Source: Janthinobacterium lividum (lineage in GTDB: Bacteria; Pseudomonadota; Gammaproteobacteria; Burkholderiales; Burkholderiaceae_D). From it: a DNA stretch of 64,000 nt. The stretch is from contig NZ_JAAOLY010000003.1 in assembly GCF_011601275.1 (NCBI RefSeq), positions 124,001 through 188,000 of the forward strand, given 5' to 3'. Position numbers and translations under genes: made by a program. Each line of letters opens with the position of its first letter. The stretch's first letter is position 1. The notes below the pieces were generated by a model that was not told the origin of the DNA, made no database searches, and saw only the letters and a list, made by a program, of their open reading frames with translations. Shown piece by piece: positions 1 to 8,255 of this stretch.

Positions 1-143
1 CAGCTTGCCGAAGTGCCGCTGGTGCCGCCGGCGCTGGTGGAGCCGCTGCCCGAACCGCTGTCTTCGCTGCCGCCGCCACCGCAGGCGGACAGCATGAGGC
101 AGCCGAGCAAGGTGACGGCTAGGGTGGTTGGATGTGCTTGCAT
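1..143 (-). CDS. Lipoprotein, N-terminal part only
   Basis: The reverse strand reads from an ATG at 143 into the window edge, so only about 47 residues are visible. They form a lipoprotein signal: a short N-region, a hydrophobic core and the lipobox LSAC, with the lipidated Cys followed by Gly-Gly-Gly-Gly-Ser and a Ser/Gly/Thr-rich linker. An AGGGGA ribosome site lies 4-9 bases before the ATG. The mature protein would be anchored to a membrane; its function is not visible because the body of the protein lies outside the window. Confidence 0.75.
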   Translation of the reverse strand, partial: MQAHPTTLAVTLLGCLMLSACGGGGSEDSGSGSGSTSAGGTSGTSAS

Positions 144-307
144 GATTTCCCCTGTGGACTGTGATGTGCCACCATGTATCTGGTGGTATCTTTTTTATTG
201 CTACAAGGAATTGTATCGGGCATGTTTTTTGGAAACATCACCCATTTGAGGTATGCGCAGGCGGCGCGGCGCGGGATAGGGCGGCTGGCTGGCCGCCCCG
301 GCAGGCA

Positions 308-670
308 TCAGGCGAAGTGGAACAGCAGCAAGGCGATGACTGCAGGCACCGTTTGCAAATAGAGGATGCGCGTCATGACGGTGGCCGCGCCCCACACGCC
401 GGCCACGGCGATGCACGCCAGGCCGAACACGGTGAAGGCATAAGCGATGGCCGCGTCCGGGTGAAAAAATCCCAGCGCCAGCGCGGCGACGAGAAAGCCG
501 TTGTAGCAGCCTTGGTTCGACATGGCGGGACGCACGATCTCCGCCTTTTCCTTGGACAGACCAAACACCTTGCGTCCGCGCGCATCGAACAGCACGGTTT
601 CCAGCAGCACGATGTACACGTGCAGCAGCAGGATGAGGGCGGTAAGAATCTGGGCCAGAAGTAGCATCAT
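308..670 (-). CDS. DUF1304 family membrane protein
   Basis: A 120-residue protein with about four hydrophobic segments. Near the start it has the pattern [13 protein letters not shown], and then the segment [14 protein letters not shown], both typical of the DUF1304 family of small inner-membrane proteins, which are about this length. I start it at the first of two adjacent ATGs (670), just after a GGGAAC site; the open frame extends further upstream but that part is not hydrophobic and has no family resemblance. The family has no proven function. It stands alone, divergent from the exporter operon to its right. Confidence 0.8.
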   Translation of the reverse strand: MMLLLAQILTALILLLHVYIVLLETVLFDARGRKVFGLSKEKAEIVRPAMSNQGCYNGFLVAALALGFFHPDAAIAYAFTVFGLACIAVAGVWGAATVMTRILYLQTVPAVIALLLFHFA

Positions 671-811
671 TGTTCCCGAAAGTGAATGGATGCGGCAATT
701 ATGCTGCCAAGTGCATGTTTTTTGGCAACTTTCGATTAGAGCGGCTGCACTAGCGATAGTGTACTTGGGGCAAGATTTTTCACCCAATGGTATACTTTTC
801 CCTTTGCTCCT

Positions 812-873
812 GCGGGGACGACCCCGCTCGATGTGGGGGCTGTATGGCGGGGACGACCCTGCCGCCTCGGGAG
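812..873 (+). promoter_or_regulatory. Guanidine-II (mini-ykkC) riboswitch
   Basis: Two short GC hairpins each carry an ACGA loop: a 6-bp stem GCGGGG/CCCCGC at 812-827 and a 7-bp stem at 846-863 (one G-U pair). Two such hairpins with ACGR loops a few tens of bases apart are the defining structure of the mini-ykkC RNA, known to bind guanidine. The ribosome site GGGAG (869-873) directly follows the second hairpin, so ligand binding can expose it. A TATACT -10-like hexamer lies at 791-796. The downstream gene is a Gdx-type guanidinium exporter, which fits exactly. Confidence 0.92.
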
Positions 874-879
874 AAAAGT

Positions 880-1200
880 ATGGCGTGGATCATTCTGGTA
901 TTGGCGGGTTTGCTGGAAATCGGCTGGGCCATCGGCCTCAAGTACAGCGCCGGTTTTACACGCTTCGTGCCATCCGTGCTGACGGCTGTTTCCATGGTCG
1001 GCAGCGTTGTGATGCTGGGCCTGGCCTTGCGCACCTTGCCGCTGGGCACGGCCTACGCCATCTGGACGGGCATCGGCACCGTCGGCACGGCCATCTTCGG
1101 CATCATGGTGCTGGGCGAACCGGCCAGCGCCGCGCGCATCGCCTGCATCGCCCTGATCGTGTCGGGCATCCTGGGCTTGAAATTGCTCAGCCCACAATAA
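880..1200 (+). CDS. sugE: Guanidinium exporter Gdx/SugE (SMR family)
   Basis: A 106-residue, four-helix small multidrug resistance protein of the Gdx (SugE) subtype, which exports guanidinium in exchange for protons across the inner membrane as a dual-topology dimer. The first helix carries the essential Glu at residue 13 within [12 protein letters not shown]; the [10 protein letters not shown] signature and the ending SGILGLKL are those of SugE. I chose the ATG at 880, seven bases after GGGAG; the open frame reaches further upstream but only through the riboswitch. It is co-transcribed with the second SMR gene 11 bases downstream, under guanidine control. Confidence 0.93.
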   Translation: MAWIILVLAGLLEIGWAIGLKYSAGFTRFVPSVLTAVSMVGSVVMLGLALRTLPLGTAYAIWTGIGTVGTAIFGIMVLGEPASAARIACIALIVSGILGLKLLSPQ

Positions 1201-1211
1201 AGGATGTCAGC

Positions 1212-1553
1212 ATGAGCCTCGCCATGACGTATTTCTACCTGGCCATCGCCATCGTCGCCGAAGTGATCGCCACCAGCGCCTTGAAGGCGTCCGAGGGCTT
1301 CAGCCGCTTGTGGCCCAGCGTCATCACCGTGGTTGGCTACGGCATCGCCTTCTGGTGCTTGTCCCTGACCTTGAAGGTCATTCCTACCGGTATCGTGTAT
1401 GCGATCTGGTCGGGCGTGGGCATCGTGCTCATTTCCGCCGTCGGCTGGTTCTGGTTCAAGCAAAGCCTCGATACGCCGGCCTTGATCGGCTTGGGGCTGA
1501 TCATTGCCGGCGTGCTCGTGATTAACCTGTTTTCAAAATCCGTCGGCCACTAA
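1212..1553 (+). CDS. EmrE-type SMR multidrug exporter
   Basis: A 113-residue protein closely following Emr[17 protein letters not shown] in helix 1 with the conserved proton/drug-binding Glu at residue 17, then [18 protein letters not shown] and the ending [11 protein letters not shown]. It should export aromatic cations such as quaternary ammonium compounds. An AAAGGA site at 1198-1203, overlapping the stop of the Gdx gene, serves the ATG at 1212. Being the second gene behind a guanidine riboswitch, it may act alone on quaternary or guanidinyl cations or, less likely given its full EmrE signature, form a heterodimer with the upstream protein. Confidence 0.9.
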   Translation: MSLAMTYFYLAIAIVAEVIATSALKASEGFSRLWPSVITVVGYGIAFWCLSLTLKVIPTGIVYAIWSGVGIVLISAVGWFWFKQSLDTPALIGLGLIIAGVLVINLFSKSVGH

Positions 1554-2516
1554 TCAAAAGCTGGCAGCGACTCTTGCAAGGTAATACCACTCGGCATTGG
1601 CTTGCGCGTTGACGTCCGGGAACAGGATGTAGGCGTCGAATTCGGCCGTCACGGGCGTGCCGTCCGCGCGCACGCCGATCTGCTCGCCCTGTTTCACCTT
1701 GTCAAAGCTGGACCAGGTCTTGATGAAGCGGTCGCCTGCATCGAGCTTGTCGTGCACGACGACCATGTTCAGCGCTTCCATGTCGGCGTCGGCGATGGCT
1801 TCCGGCTGCGGCGCGTCGATGAAGCCGAGGAAGGCGAGCGTGTTCATGATGGCGCGGTAGGCAACGTCCGGTGCGGCCGGGTCCGCGTGCTGGCCGCATT
1901 CCAGGGTCAGCGCATAACCGCCCGTCGAGCGCATGTATTCCGTGGTGCCCACGCCATAGCGCAAGACCATGCCCACCTGGTCGCTGCTGCCCAGGCGGCG
2001 CTGTACGCCGGCGCCATACGTTTGCAGCCAGCCATCGACGAAGCGGCGCACGCCCAGGCGGCGCGCCAGCGCGCGTTCCTTGTCCTCGTGCTTGAACGGC
2101 TGCAGCGTGCCATCGTTGTTGCGCGGTCCCACCATCACGAAAGGCTGGCTGTCGGCATTGAACGAGTGCAAGTCCAGCAGCACGTCGTGCTGGCCCAGTA
2201 GCGGGCACAGCCAGTTGGCGATGCTGTCTTCGAAATCCTGCGGATTGTCGTTCGGAAACAGGTTGCGATTCAGGTTGCGGTCGCCGCTGCGCACGCCCTT
2301 GGCGTAAGCGAGCGGGTTGGTGATGGGTACGAACGTGACGCTGCCGGCCACGATGGAGAGGGCGCCGCTGTCGAGTTCAGCCATCACGCGGTGGATGCCC
2401 TTGGTGCCGCAGGTTTCATTGCCGTGTACGGCGCCGGTGACGATCAGGCGCGGGCCGCTGCCCTGGCCCGTGTAGTTGATGGACTTGAAGTGGAGTGCGC
2501 TGCTCATGCTGGACAT
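1554..2516 (-). CDS. Succinylglutamate desuccinylase/aspartoacylase-family zinc hydrolase
   Basis: A 320-residue member of the AstE/aspartoacylase group of M14-like zinc amidohydrolases. Zinc ligands and catalytic residues are visible: AVHGNETCG (His and Glu), the substrate-Arg motif GDRNLNRNLFP, LLDLHS (third zinc ligand) and LTLECGQH near residue 210. The C-terminal beta domain ends at YYLARVA. The natural substrate is not known; the arginine-catabolic ast operon is not here, so AstE itself is doubtful. Start choice is uncertain: AGGAT sits one base before the ATG at 2516 but ten bases before the ATG at 2507, which may be the true start. It is tail-to-tail with the SMR gene with no gap. Confidence 0.82.
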   Translation of the reverse strand: MSSMSSALHFKSINYTGQGSGPRLIVTGAVHGNETCGTKGIHRVMAELDSGALSIVAGSVTFVPITNPLAYAKGVRSGDRNLNRNLFPNDNPQDFEDSIANWLCPLLGQHDVLLDLHSFNADSQPFVMVGPRNNDGTLQPFKHEDKERALARRLGVRRFVDGWLQTYGAGVQRRLGSSDQVGMVLRYGVGTTEYMRSTGGYALTLECGQHADPAAPDVAYRAIMNTLAFLGFIDAPQPEAIADADMEALNMVVVHDKLDAGDRFIKTWSSFDKVKQGEQIGVRADGTPVTAEFDAYILFPDVNAQANAEWYYLARVAASF

Positions 2517-2655
2517 ATCCTATGCTGTTGCGGGAAAGGGAAAGCGGGGTCGGCATATTTTAGCGGGATTCGCCACAGGCTCCCGTAAAAATGTGCGCAT
2601 GGCCGGGCCCGGCATGGCATGATCGGCGCCACCGTTGTTTTTCCTTGCCGATTCC

Positions 2656-3768
2656 ATGTTTAGCACCTCCCGTCCTTCCCGCCTGTACGGCCTCGACACC
2701 TTGCGTGCGCTGGCAATCGTGCTCGTCTTCATGAACCATTATTTGCTGTTCGTCAGCGAGGGCGGGGCGTTCGGTTTCTGGGGCGAAATAGGCTGGACGG
2801 GCGTGGACCTGTTCTTTGCCCTTAGCGGCTACCTGATCGGCAATCAGATCTTTGCGGCCTTGCGCAGCGAGCACGGTTTTTCCTTGCCCCATTTCTATGC
2901 GCGGCGCTTCCTGCGCACCTTGCCCAGTTTCTATGCCGTGCTGGCCTTGTATTATTTATGGCCCGCGTTTCGCGGCGATAGCGCGTTATTGCCGCTGTGG
3001 AAATTCCTGACCTTTACGCAAAACATCAATCTGACGCCGGGCACGGCGTTTTCCCATGCGTGGTCGCTCTGCGTGGAAGAGCAGTTCTACGTACTGCTGC
3101 CGGCCGTGGCGCTGTTGATCGCCGCCTGCCGCAAGTCCCTGCTGTGGGCGTGGCTGGCCGTGGCCGTCAGCTTTATCGTGGGCATGCTGGTGCGTGCGTA
3201 TCTGTGGGATGAATATGTGCAAGTGCCGCGCGGCGGCCTCGGCTATTACAAGTATATTTATTACGCGTCGTGGTGCCGCTTCGACGAGCTGGTGGCGGGT
3301 GTGGCGCTGGCGCTGCTGAAGAATTACCATCCGGCCGCCTGGGCACGCCTGACCTCGTATGGCAACCGCACCTTGCTGGCGGGAATCGCGGGCACGGCGC
3401 TGATGTTTTATGTGTTCCTCACCGATCACTATGGTTATTCGGTGACGGTGTTCGGCTATCCGGCCCTGGCCGCCAGTTTTGCCCTGCTGCTGATCGCGGC
3501 GCTCAGTCCGGCCAGCGCCTTGTATAAACTGCGCGTGCCGGGCGCGGCCAGTCTGGCCCTGTGGTCGTATGCGATTTATCTGCTGCACAAGCAGCTGTGC
3601 ATTTTGCTGCGTCCGATCTTGCGGGATATCGGTTATGGGCCGGATAGCATGACAGCGATACTGGCCAGTATCGCTGTCAGCATCGCCACGGGCTGGCTTT
3701 TATATGCATTGGTGGAAACGCCGTTCATGCGCTTGCGGGCGCGCTACGTTCCCGCCAATCATGCGTGA
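2656..3768 (+). CDS. Acyltransferase-3 family (OafA/YrhL-like) membrane enzyme
   Basis: A 370-residue integral membrane protein with about ten hydrophobic segments. Family landmarks: LDTLRALAIVLVFMNHY with the key His in helix 1, LFFALSGYLIG, ARRFLRTLPSFY (the conserved RRxxR..P loop) and AWSLCVEEQFYVLLP. Such proteins move an acyl group, often acetyl, onto cell-surface sugars such as O-antigen, peptidoglycan or exopolysaccharide. There is no C-terminal SGNH domain. I start at the ATG at 2656 although the ribosome site is poor; a TTG at 2635 is an alternative. It is not linked to a polysaccharide cluster, so the target is unknown. Confidence 0.85.
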   Translation: MFSTSRPSRLYGLDTLRALAIVLVFMNHYLLFVSEGGAFGFWGEIGWTGVDLFFALSGYLIGNQIFAALRSEHGFSLPHFYARRFLRTLPSFYAVLALYYLWPAFRGDSALLPLWKFLTFTQNINLTPGTAFSHAWSLCVEEQFYVLLPAVALLIAACRKSLLWAWLAVAVSFIVGMLVRAYLWDEYVQVPRGGLGYYKYIYYASWCRFDELVAGVALALLKNYHPAAWARLTSYGNRTLLAGIAGTALMFYVFLTDHYGYSVTVFGYPALAASFALLLIAALSPASALYKLRVPGAASLALWSYAIYLLHKQLCILLRPILRDIGYGPDSMTAILASIAVSIATGWLLYALVETPFMRLRARYVPANHA

Positions 3769-3771
3769 CGA

Positions 3772-4236
3772 TTACATGTCGATCACGTCGAGACCGCGTG
3801 GGGTACCCACCAGCAGTTCCAGGATGGCATGCACGCGCAGGTTCGTGTCTTCGTGCTGGGTGTTGAAGATCAGGTTGCGCAGGCCCGGCACGGCTTCCGT
3901 GATGTGGTCGCTGGCGTAGGCATTAATCAATAACAAGACCAAGTCCGTGGCGCCCGCGCCCGGCTGGCGCCGCAGCCGGTCGTGGATCACGTTCAGCAGC
4001 GCGCGCTGCATGCGCGGCGTGGGATTGGTGATGTAGGCAAAGACGCTCGGCGTGTTGGCGATGGCCGCGCAGATGCGCCGTTCGATCTCGTCAGGCTTCA
4101 CGTCGGAAGCGATATCGAAATACGCGGCGTCCCAGCGCGTGCGCGCATACGGATGATGGGGCGGGAAGGAGTCGGCCGTTTCAAAACCGCAGATGCGGCT
4201 CAGGGTTTTCAGCCAAGTTAATATGGTGGAATTCAT
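3772..4236 (-). CDS. Conserved hypothetical protein
   Basis: A 154-residue soluble protein I do not recognise. It has no signal peptide or membrane segment; a mixed alpha-helical pattern includes DEIERRICAAIANTPSVFAYI and a helical stretch ending ELLVGTPRGLDVIDM. An ATG at 4236 follows TCGGGGC. It converges with the acyltransferase, leaving three bases between stops, and its start lies 137 bases from the first tRNA gene, transcribed away from it. Confidence 0.6.
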   Translation of the reverse strand: MNSTILTWLKTLSRICGFETADSFPPHHPYARTRWDAAYFDIASDVKPDEIERRICAAIANTPSVFAYITNPTPRMQRALLNVIHDRLRRQPGAGATDLVLLLINAYASDHITEAVPGLRNLIFNTQHEDTNLRVHAILELLVGTPRGLDVIDM

Positions 4237-4332
4237 GCCCCGATTCTAGCGGCATTCAAGGCGCTGCGGGCCCCCTCCATATAAAGGAGGCTGACGCCCG
4301 GAGAATGATTAAAGTTTCCTGTAAAACAGCCC

Positions 4333-4361
4333 TTGTCATTCTGGGAAAGCCTCTCTATAAT
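4333..4361 (+). promoter_or_regulatory. Sigma-70 promoter of the tRNA-Val genes
   Basis: TTGTCA at 4333-4338 and a perfect TATAAT at 4356-4361 are separated by 17 bases and lie 11 bases before the first tRNA. The stretch after the -10 is GC-rich, as at stringently controlled stable-RNA promoters. Confidence 0.85.
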
Positions 4362-4372
4362 GCTGGTCTTCG

Positions 4373-4449
4373 GGGCGGTTAGTTCAGCTGGTTAGAATAC
4401 TTGGTCGACATCCAAGGGGTCGGGGATTCGAATTCCTCACCGCCCACCA
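4373..4449 (+). tRNA. tRNA-Val (GAC), copy 1
   Basis: A full cloverleaf of 77 bases with encoded CCA. Acceptor GGGCGGT pairs with ACCGCCC, the anticodon stem CTTGG pairs with CCAAG, and the seven-base loop TCGACAT puts anticodon GAC at 4407-4409, reading GUC (and GUU) valine codons. Two normally invariant positions differ: base 33 is C instead of U, and the last T-stem pair (53-61) is A-U instead of G-C. Both differences are present in the second copy too, so they are not sequencing errors. Confidence 0.93.
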
Positions 4450-4529
4450 GAATTTTGCAGTAGATGGTTTTTAAGCTGGCGCAAGCCGCAAGCGGTCATT
4501 TAAAATAAAATGATCAACAAAAGTTTTAC

Positions 4530-4606
4530 GGGCGGTTAGTTCAGCTGGTTAGAATACTTGGTCGACATCCAAGGGGTCGGGGATTCGAATTCCTCACCGC
4601 CCACCA
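4530..4606 (+). tRNA. tRNA-Val (GAC), copy 2
   Basis: Identical over all 77 bases to copy 1, 80 bases downstream and presumably on the same transcript, since no promoter or terminator is clear in the A/T-rich spacer. Anticodon GAC at 4564-4566, CCA encoded at 4604-4606. Confidence 0.93.
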
Positions 4607-4617
4607 GAATGCAGTTA

Positions 4618-4702
4618 GAGAGAAAGGTAAACCCGGTTATGACACCGCGAACTACTACCAAGCTTTGGGAGTGACGCTAGTCGAACGGGTTTCCTTTGTC
4701 TC
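4618..4702 (+). ncRNA. Candidate structured small RNA between tRNA-Val and thrS
   Basis: The stretch folds into one long hairpin: GAGA (4618-4621) with TCTC (4699-4702), AAAGG (4623-4627) with CCTTT (4693-4697), and AAACCCG (4629-4635) with CGGGTTT (4686-4692), giving 16 pairs interrupted by one G-G mismatch and one bulged T. The 50-base apical region could fold further. It starts 11 bases after the second tRNA and is followed by an intrinsic terminator, so it would be released by tRNA processing as a roughly 100-130 base RNA. I do not recognise a known family. Confidence 0.5.
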
Positions 4703-4715
4703 AAGAAAGTGAAAA

Positions 4716-4738
4716 ACGCGGCTAGTCCGCGTTTTTTT
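4716..4738 (+). terminator. Intrinsic terminator after the tRNA/small-RNA unit
   Basis: Six-base-pair stem ACGCGG/CCGCGT around CTAGT followed by seven T. It separates the tRNA transcript from thrS, 82 bases downstream, or could be a regulated terminator in a thrS leader. Confidence 0.85.
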
Positions 4739-4819
4739 GCGTCCGCATTTTCCTTTCAGTTTTTTAGTTCACACCACATTGCAGTTTTACCTGGCGCCAG
4801 CGCCGATATGGAGATCAAT

Positions 4820-6727
4820 ATGCTTACAATCCGACTTCCCGATGGTTCCGCCCGTCAATTTGACGGCCCGGTCACCGTGGCCCAGGTTGCGGCCAATATT
4901 GGTACCGGCCTGGCCAAGGCTGCCCTGGCCGGCAAGGTCGACGGCAAGTTGGTCGATACTTCCTATCTGATCGAGCAAGACGCGGAGCTGGCGATTGTGA
5001 CGGACAAGGACGCCGATGGCCTGGAGGTGATCCGTCACTCGACGGCCCACTTGCTGGCGTATGCCGTCAAGGAATTGTTCCCGGACGCGCAAGTGACCAT
5101 CGGTCCCGTGATCGACAACGGTTTTTACTATGACTTCGCCTACAAGCGTCCGTTCACGCCGGAAGATCTGACCGCGATCGAAAGGAAAATGGCGGAACTG
5201 GCCAAGAAGGATGAGCAAGTCACGCGCAAGGTTGTCGCGCGCGACGAAGCCATCGAGTACTTCAAGGGCATCGGCGAAGCGTACAAGGCTGAACTGATTG
5301 GTTCGATTCCGGCCGACCAGGAAGTGTCACTGTACTCCGAAGGCAAGTTCACGGACTTGTGCCGCGGCCCGCACGTGCCATCGACGGGCAAGCTGAAAGT
5401 CTTCAAGTTGATGAAGCTGGCTGGCGCCTACTGGCGCGGCGACTCGAAAAACGAGATGCTGCAGCGTATCTATGGCACGGCCTGGGCCAAGAAGGAAGAC
5501 CAGGAGCTGTATTTGCACAACCTGGAAGAGGCGGAAAAGCGCGACCACCGCAAGCTGGGCAAGCAGCTCGATTTCTTCCATTTCCAGGAAGAAGCGCCAG
5601 GCCTGATCTTCTGGCACCCGAAAGGCTGGTCGATCTGGCAGCAAGTCGAGCAATACATGCGCAATGTGTACCAGGTCAACGGCTACCAGGAAGTCAAGGC
5701 GCCGCAAATTCTCGACCGCGGCCTGTGGGAAAAAACCGGTCACTGGGATAATTACCGTGAAAACATGTTCATCACGGAATCGGAAAACCGCGCCTATGCG
5801 CTGAAACCGATGAATTGCCCTGGCCATATCCAGATTTTCAACAATGGCATGCGCAGCTACCGCGACCTGCCATTGCGTTACGGCGAATTCGGCCAGTGCC
5901 ACCGCAACGAGCCGTCGGGCGCTTTGCACGGCATGATGCGCGTGCGCGGCTTTACGCAGGATGATGGCCATATCTTCTGCCTGGAAGAGCAGATCGCCGG
6001 CGAAGTGACGGCGTTCCACCAGCAGGCGATGGATGTGTACACGGCTTTCGGCTTCACGAATATCGATGTGAAACTGGCCTTGCGCCCCGATAATCGCATC
6101 GGCACGGAAGAGTCGTGGGATTTTGCCGAGGAATCCCTGCGTTCGGCCTTGCGCGCCTGCGGCGTGGAATGGACGGAATTGCCGGGCGAGGGCGCGTTCT
6201 ATGGTCCGAAGATCGAGTACCATCTGAAGGATAGTCTGGGCCGCGCATGGCAAGTGGGCACGGTGCAGATCGATCCGTCGATGCCGGGCCGTCTGGGTGC
6301 GGAATACGTCGCCGTGGACAACACGCGCCAGGTGCCGATCATGCTGCACCGCGCGATCGTCGGTTCGCTGGAACGTTTCATCGGCATCCTGATCGAACAC
6401 TATGCGGGCGCCATGCCGCTGTGGTTGTCGCCGGTACAAGTGTCGGTGTTGAATATTTCCGACGCTCAAGCTGATTATGTACAGGAAGTAACAACAAAAC
6501 TGCGCAAAGCGGGGCTGCGCGTACAGGCTGATTTGCGTAACGAGAAGATTACCTATAAAATACGTGAACATTCCGTACAAAAATTGCCTTACATCTTAGT
6601 GATTGGCGACAAAGAGCGGGATGCGAATACAGTGGCCGTGCGGGCGCGGGGCAATGTCGATCTGGGCGTGATGTCCGTCGATGCCCTGATAGAGCGACTC
6701 AAACATGAAGTCGACACCAAGGCCTGA
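4820..6727 (+). CDS. thrS: Threonyl-tRNA synthetase
   Basis: A 635-residue class II synthetase charging tRNA-Thr. In order: an N-terminal TGS domain (about 1-60, starting [10 protein letters not shown]), the editing domain with HSTAHLL (around residue 75) and CRGPHVP, the catalytic core with MNCPGH whose Cys (residue 333) is a zinc ligand, RNEPSG and the motif-3 region [13 protein letters not shown], then the anticodon-binding domain. Length matches the family (E. coli 642). The start is fixed by GGAG at 4810-4813, six bases before the ATG; an in-frame ATG at 4808 lacks a ribosome site. It heads the thrS-infC-rpmI-rplT-pheST-ihfA cluster. Confidence 0.98.
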   Translation: MLTIRLPDGSARQFDGPVTVAQVAANIGTGLAKAALAGKVDGKLVDTSYLIEQDAELAIVTDKDADGLEVIRHSTAHLLAYAVKELFPDAQVTIGPVIDNGFYYDFAYKRPFTPEDLTAIERKMAELAKKDEQVTRKVVARDEAIEYFKGIGEAYKAELIGSIPADQEVSLYSEGKFTDLCRGPHVPSTGKLKVFKLMKLAGAYWRGDSKNEMLQRIYGTAWAKKEDQELYLHNLEEAEKRDHRKLGKQLDFFHFQEEAPGLIFWHPKGWSIWQQVEQYMRNVYQVNGYQEVKAPQILDRGLWEKTGHWDNYRENMFITESENRAYALKPMNCPGHIQIFNNGMRSYRDLPLRYGEFGQCHRNEPSGALHGMMRVRGFTQDDGHIFCLEEQIAGEVTAFHQQAMDVYTAFGFTNIDVKLALRPDNRIGTEESWDFAEESLRSALRACGVEWTELPGEGAFYGPKIEYHLKDSLGRAWQVGTVQIDPSMPGRLGAEYVAVDNTRQVPIMLHRAIVGSLERFIGILIEHYAGAMPLWLSPVQVSVLNISDAQADYVQEVTTKLRKAGLRVQADLRNEKITYKIREHSVQKLPYILVIGDKERDANTVAVRARGNVDLGVMSVDALIERLKHEVDTKA

Positions 6728-6778
6728 CGAGGAAACTCGCTGCACGACCGTCTTACAAGATTTTTAAAGGAAATTACA

Positions 6779-7300
6779 ATAGCTACTGACAAGTCACATC
6801 GCATCAATGGCGAAATCACTGCCCCTGAAATGCGTTTAAGCGGGGTCGATAACGAGCCACTCGGTATCGTAAGTTTGGCTGAAGCCTTCCGCCTGGCGGA
6901 AGAGGCAAACGTCGACCTGGTGGAAATTGCGCCTACCGCGCAGCCACCGGTGTGCCGTTTGATGGACTACGGCAAATTTAAGTATTCGGAGCAAAAGAAA
7001 GCTCACGAAGCCAAATTGAAGCAAAAGATCATCCTCGTGAAGGAAGTCAAATTCCGTCCGGGGACTGATGATGGTGACTACAATATCAAGTTGCGTAATC
7101 TCATCAAGTTCCTCGAAGATGGCGATAAAACCAAGATCACCTTGCGTTTCCGCGGTCGTGAGATGGCGCATCAGGATATTGGCTTCCGCATGCTGGAACG
7201 TCTGAAAGCCGATCTGGAGCCGTACGGCCAGGTCGAGCAGTTCCCGAAGATGGAAGGCCGCCAAATGATCATGGTTCTTTCGCCTAAGAAGAAGAAGTAA
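6779..7300 (+). CDS. infC: Translation initiation factor IF-3
   Basis: IF-3 binds the 30S subunit and checks start-codon pairing. The first ATG in frame (6830) would remove the conserved N-terminus, which reads [12 protein letters not shown] directly after an ATA codon at 6779. That ATA lies seven bases after AAAGGA (6766-6771), the best-placed ribosome site, so AUA is the likely start; an ATT at 6773 is in frame but only one base from the site. Non-AUG starts are the rule for infC and allow IF-3 to repress its own translation. The 173-residue product carries the linker [12 protein letters not shown] and the C-terminal RPGTDDGDY and FRGREMAHQ blocks, ending in lysines. Confidence 0.95.
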   Translation: MATDKSHRINGEITAPEMRLSGVDNEPLGIVSLAEAFRLAEEANVDLVEIAPTAQPPVCRLMDYGKFKYSEQKKAHEAKLKQKIILVKEVKFRPGTDDGDYNIKLRNLIKFLEDGDKTKITLRFRGREMAHQDIGFRMLERLKADLEPYGQVEQFPKMEGRQMIMVLSPKKKK

Positions 7301-7377
7301 GCTACAATAGCGTTTTACTGTGGATCGACGTGGTTTGTGCCTGCATGGGCGCGACACCAGATTCCAGGCAGAATTTG

Positions 7378-7407
7378 CGCGGCCCGCTCAGCAATGTGCG
7401 GGCCGCG
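7378..7407 (+). promoter_or_regulatory. Strong hairpin in the infC-rpmI leader
   Basis: A perfect 10-bp GC-rich stem, CGCGGCCCGC with GCGGGCCGCG around a ten-base loop, lies in the 227-base gap before rpmI. No U-tract follows, so it is not a simple terminator. In other bacteria ribosomal protein L20 represses rpmI-rplT by binding a structured leader; this is a plausible site, by analogy only. Nothing else definite is seen in the gap. Confidence 0.5.
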
Positions 7408-7527
7408 TGAACTGTAGCGGACTCGCATCCGCTGCACAACATGTGAAAGCAGGCATCTAAGCGCAGCGTCGTGTTGCCACCTGCAATCCTGTTATAAATG
7501 GAGCTGTCCGTAAGAGGACAGATTGCT

Positions 7528-7725
7528 ATGCCTAAAATGAAGACCAAAAGCTCCGCGAAAAAACGTTTTCGCGTGCGTCCAGGTGGAACAGTCAAGTCGG
7601 GTCACGCGTTCAAACGCCACATCCTGACCAAGAAAACCACCAAAAACAAACGTCAGTTGCGCGGTACCCGTAACATCAACGCATCGGATGTCACATCCGT
7701 CATGCGCATGATGCCGACTGCTTAA
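7528..7725 (+). CDS. rpmI: 50S ribosomal protein L35
   Basis: A 65-residue, very basic protein beginning [14 protein letters not shown], with FKRHILTKK and RQLRG blocks of bL35. The ATG at 7528 has AGAGGA nine bases before it; the open frame extends upstream but that is leader. L35 sits in the large subunit. It is followed by rplT after 26 bases. Confidence 0.97.
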   Translation: MPKMKTKSSAKKRFRVRPGGTVKSGHAFKRHILTKKTTKNKRQLRGTRNINASDVTSVMRMMPTA

Positions 7726-7751
7726 TCTCACACTCAATTTAAGGAGTTACT

Positions 7752-8111
7752 ATGCCTAGAGTAAAACGTGGGGTTACAGCTCGTGCCCGTCATAAGAAGA
7801 TTCTTGTTCAAGCTAAAGGCTACCGTGGTCGCCGCAGCCGTGTATACCGTGTTGCCAAGCAAGCAGTTATGCGCGCTGGCCAATACGCTTACCGCGATCG
7901 CCGCAACAAGAAGCGTGTTTTCCGCCGCCTGTGGATCGCCCGTATCAACGCCGCTTCCCGTGAGCATGGCGTAACGTACAGCGTATTCATGAACGGCTTG
8001 AAAAAAGCAAATATCGAACTGGACCGTAAAGTCCTGGCCGATATGGCTGTGATGGACAAGCCAGCATTCGCTGCGATTGTCAACGCAGTTAAAGCAAAAA
8101 TCGCTGCGTAA
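7752..8111 (+). CDS. rplT: 50S ribosomal protein L20
   Basis: A 119-residue basic protein with the bL20 N-terminus [16 protein letters not shown], the AKGYRGRRS motif and [15 protein letters not shown] blocks. It is an early assembly protein that binds 23S rRNA and, in studied species, represses its own operon. AAGGAG six to seven bases before the ATG supports the start. Confidence 0.98.
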   Translation: MPRVKRGVTARARHKKILVQAKGYRGRRSRVYRVAKQAVMRAGQYAYRDRRNKKRVFRRLWIARINAASREHGVTYSVFMNGLKKANIELDRKVLADMAVMDKPAFAAIVNAVKAKIAA

Positions 8112-8157
8112 GCACGGTCATTGCACAGCGTCATCCGTAGGGTGACGTTATAAAGAG

Positions 8158-8196
8158 CGGGGCAGAGGTGTGAACCTTGTGCCCCGTTTCCGTTTT
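8158..8196 (+). terminator. Terminator/attenuator between rplT and pheS
   Basis: Outer stem CGGGGCA (8158-8164) with TGCCCCG (8180-8186), an inner AGGT/ACCT helix, then TTTCCGTTTTT. It can end the ribosomal-protein transcript 47 bases after rplT or attenuate reading into pheST. I see no Phe-rich leader peptide. Confidence 0.7.
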
Positions 8197-8255
8197 TGAT
8201 TGTTGGATTTTAGCTAACCGAGTCCAGAATTGATGTCCAAAACAGGAAATGCCGC

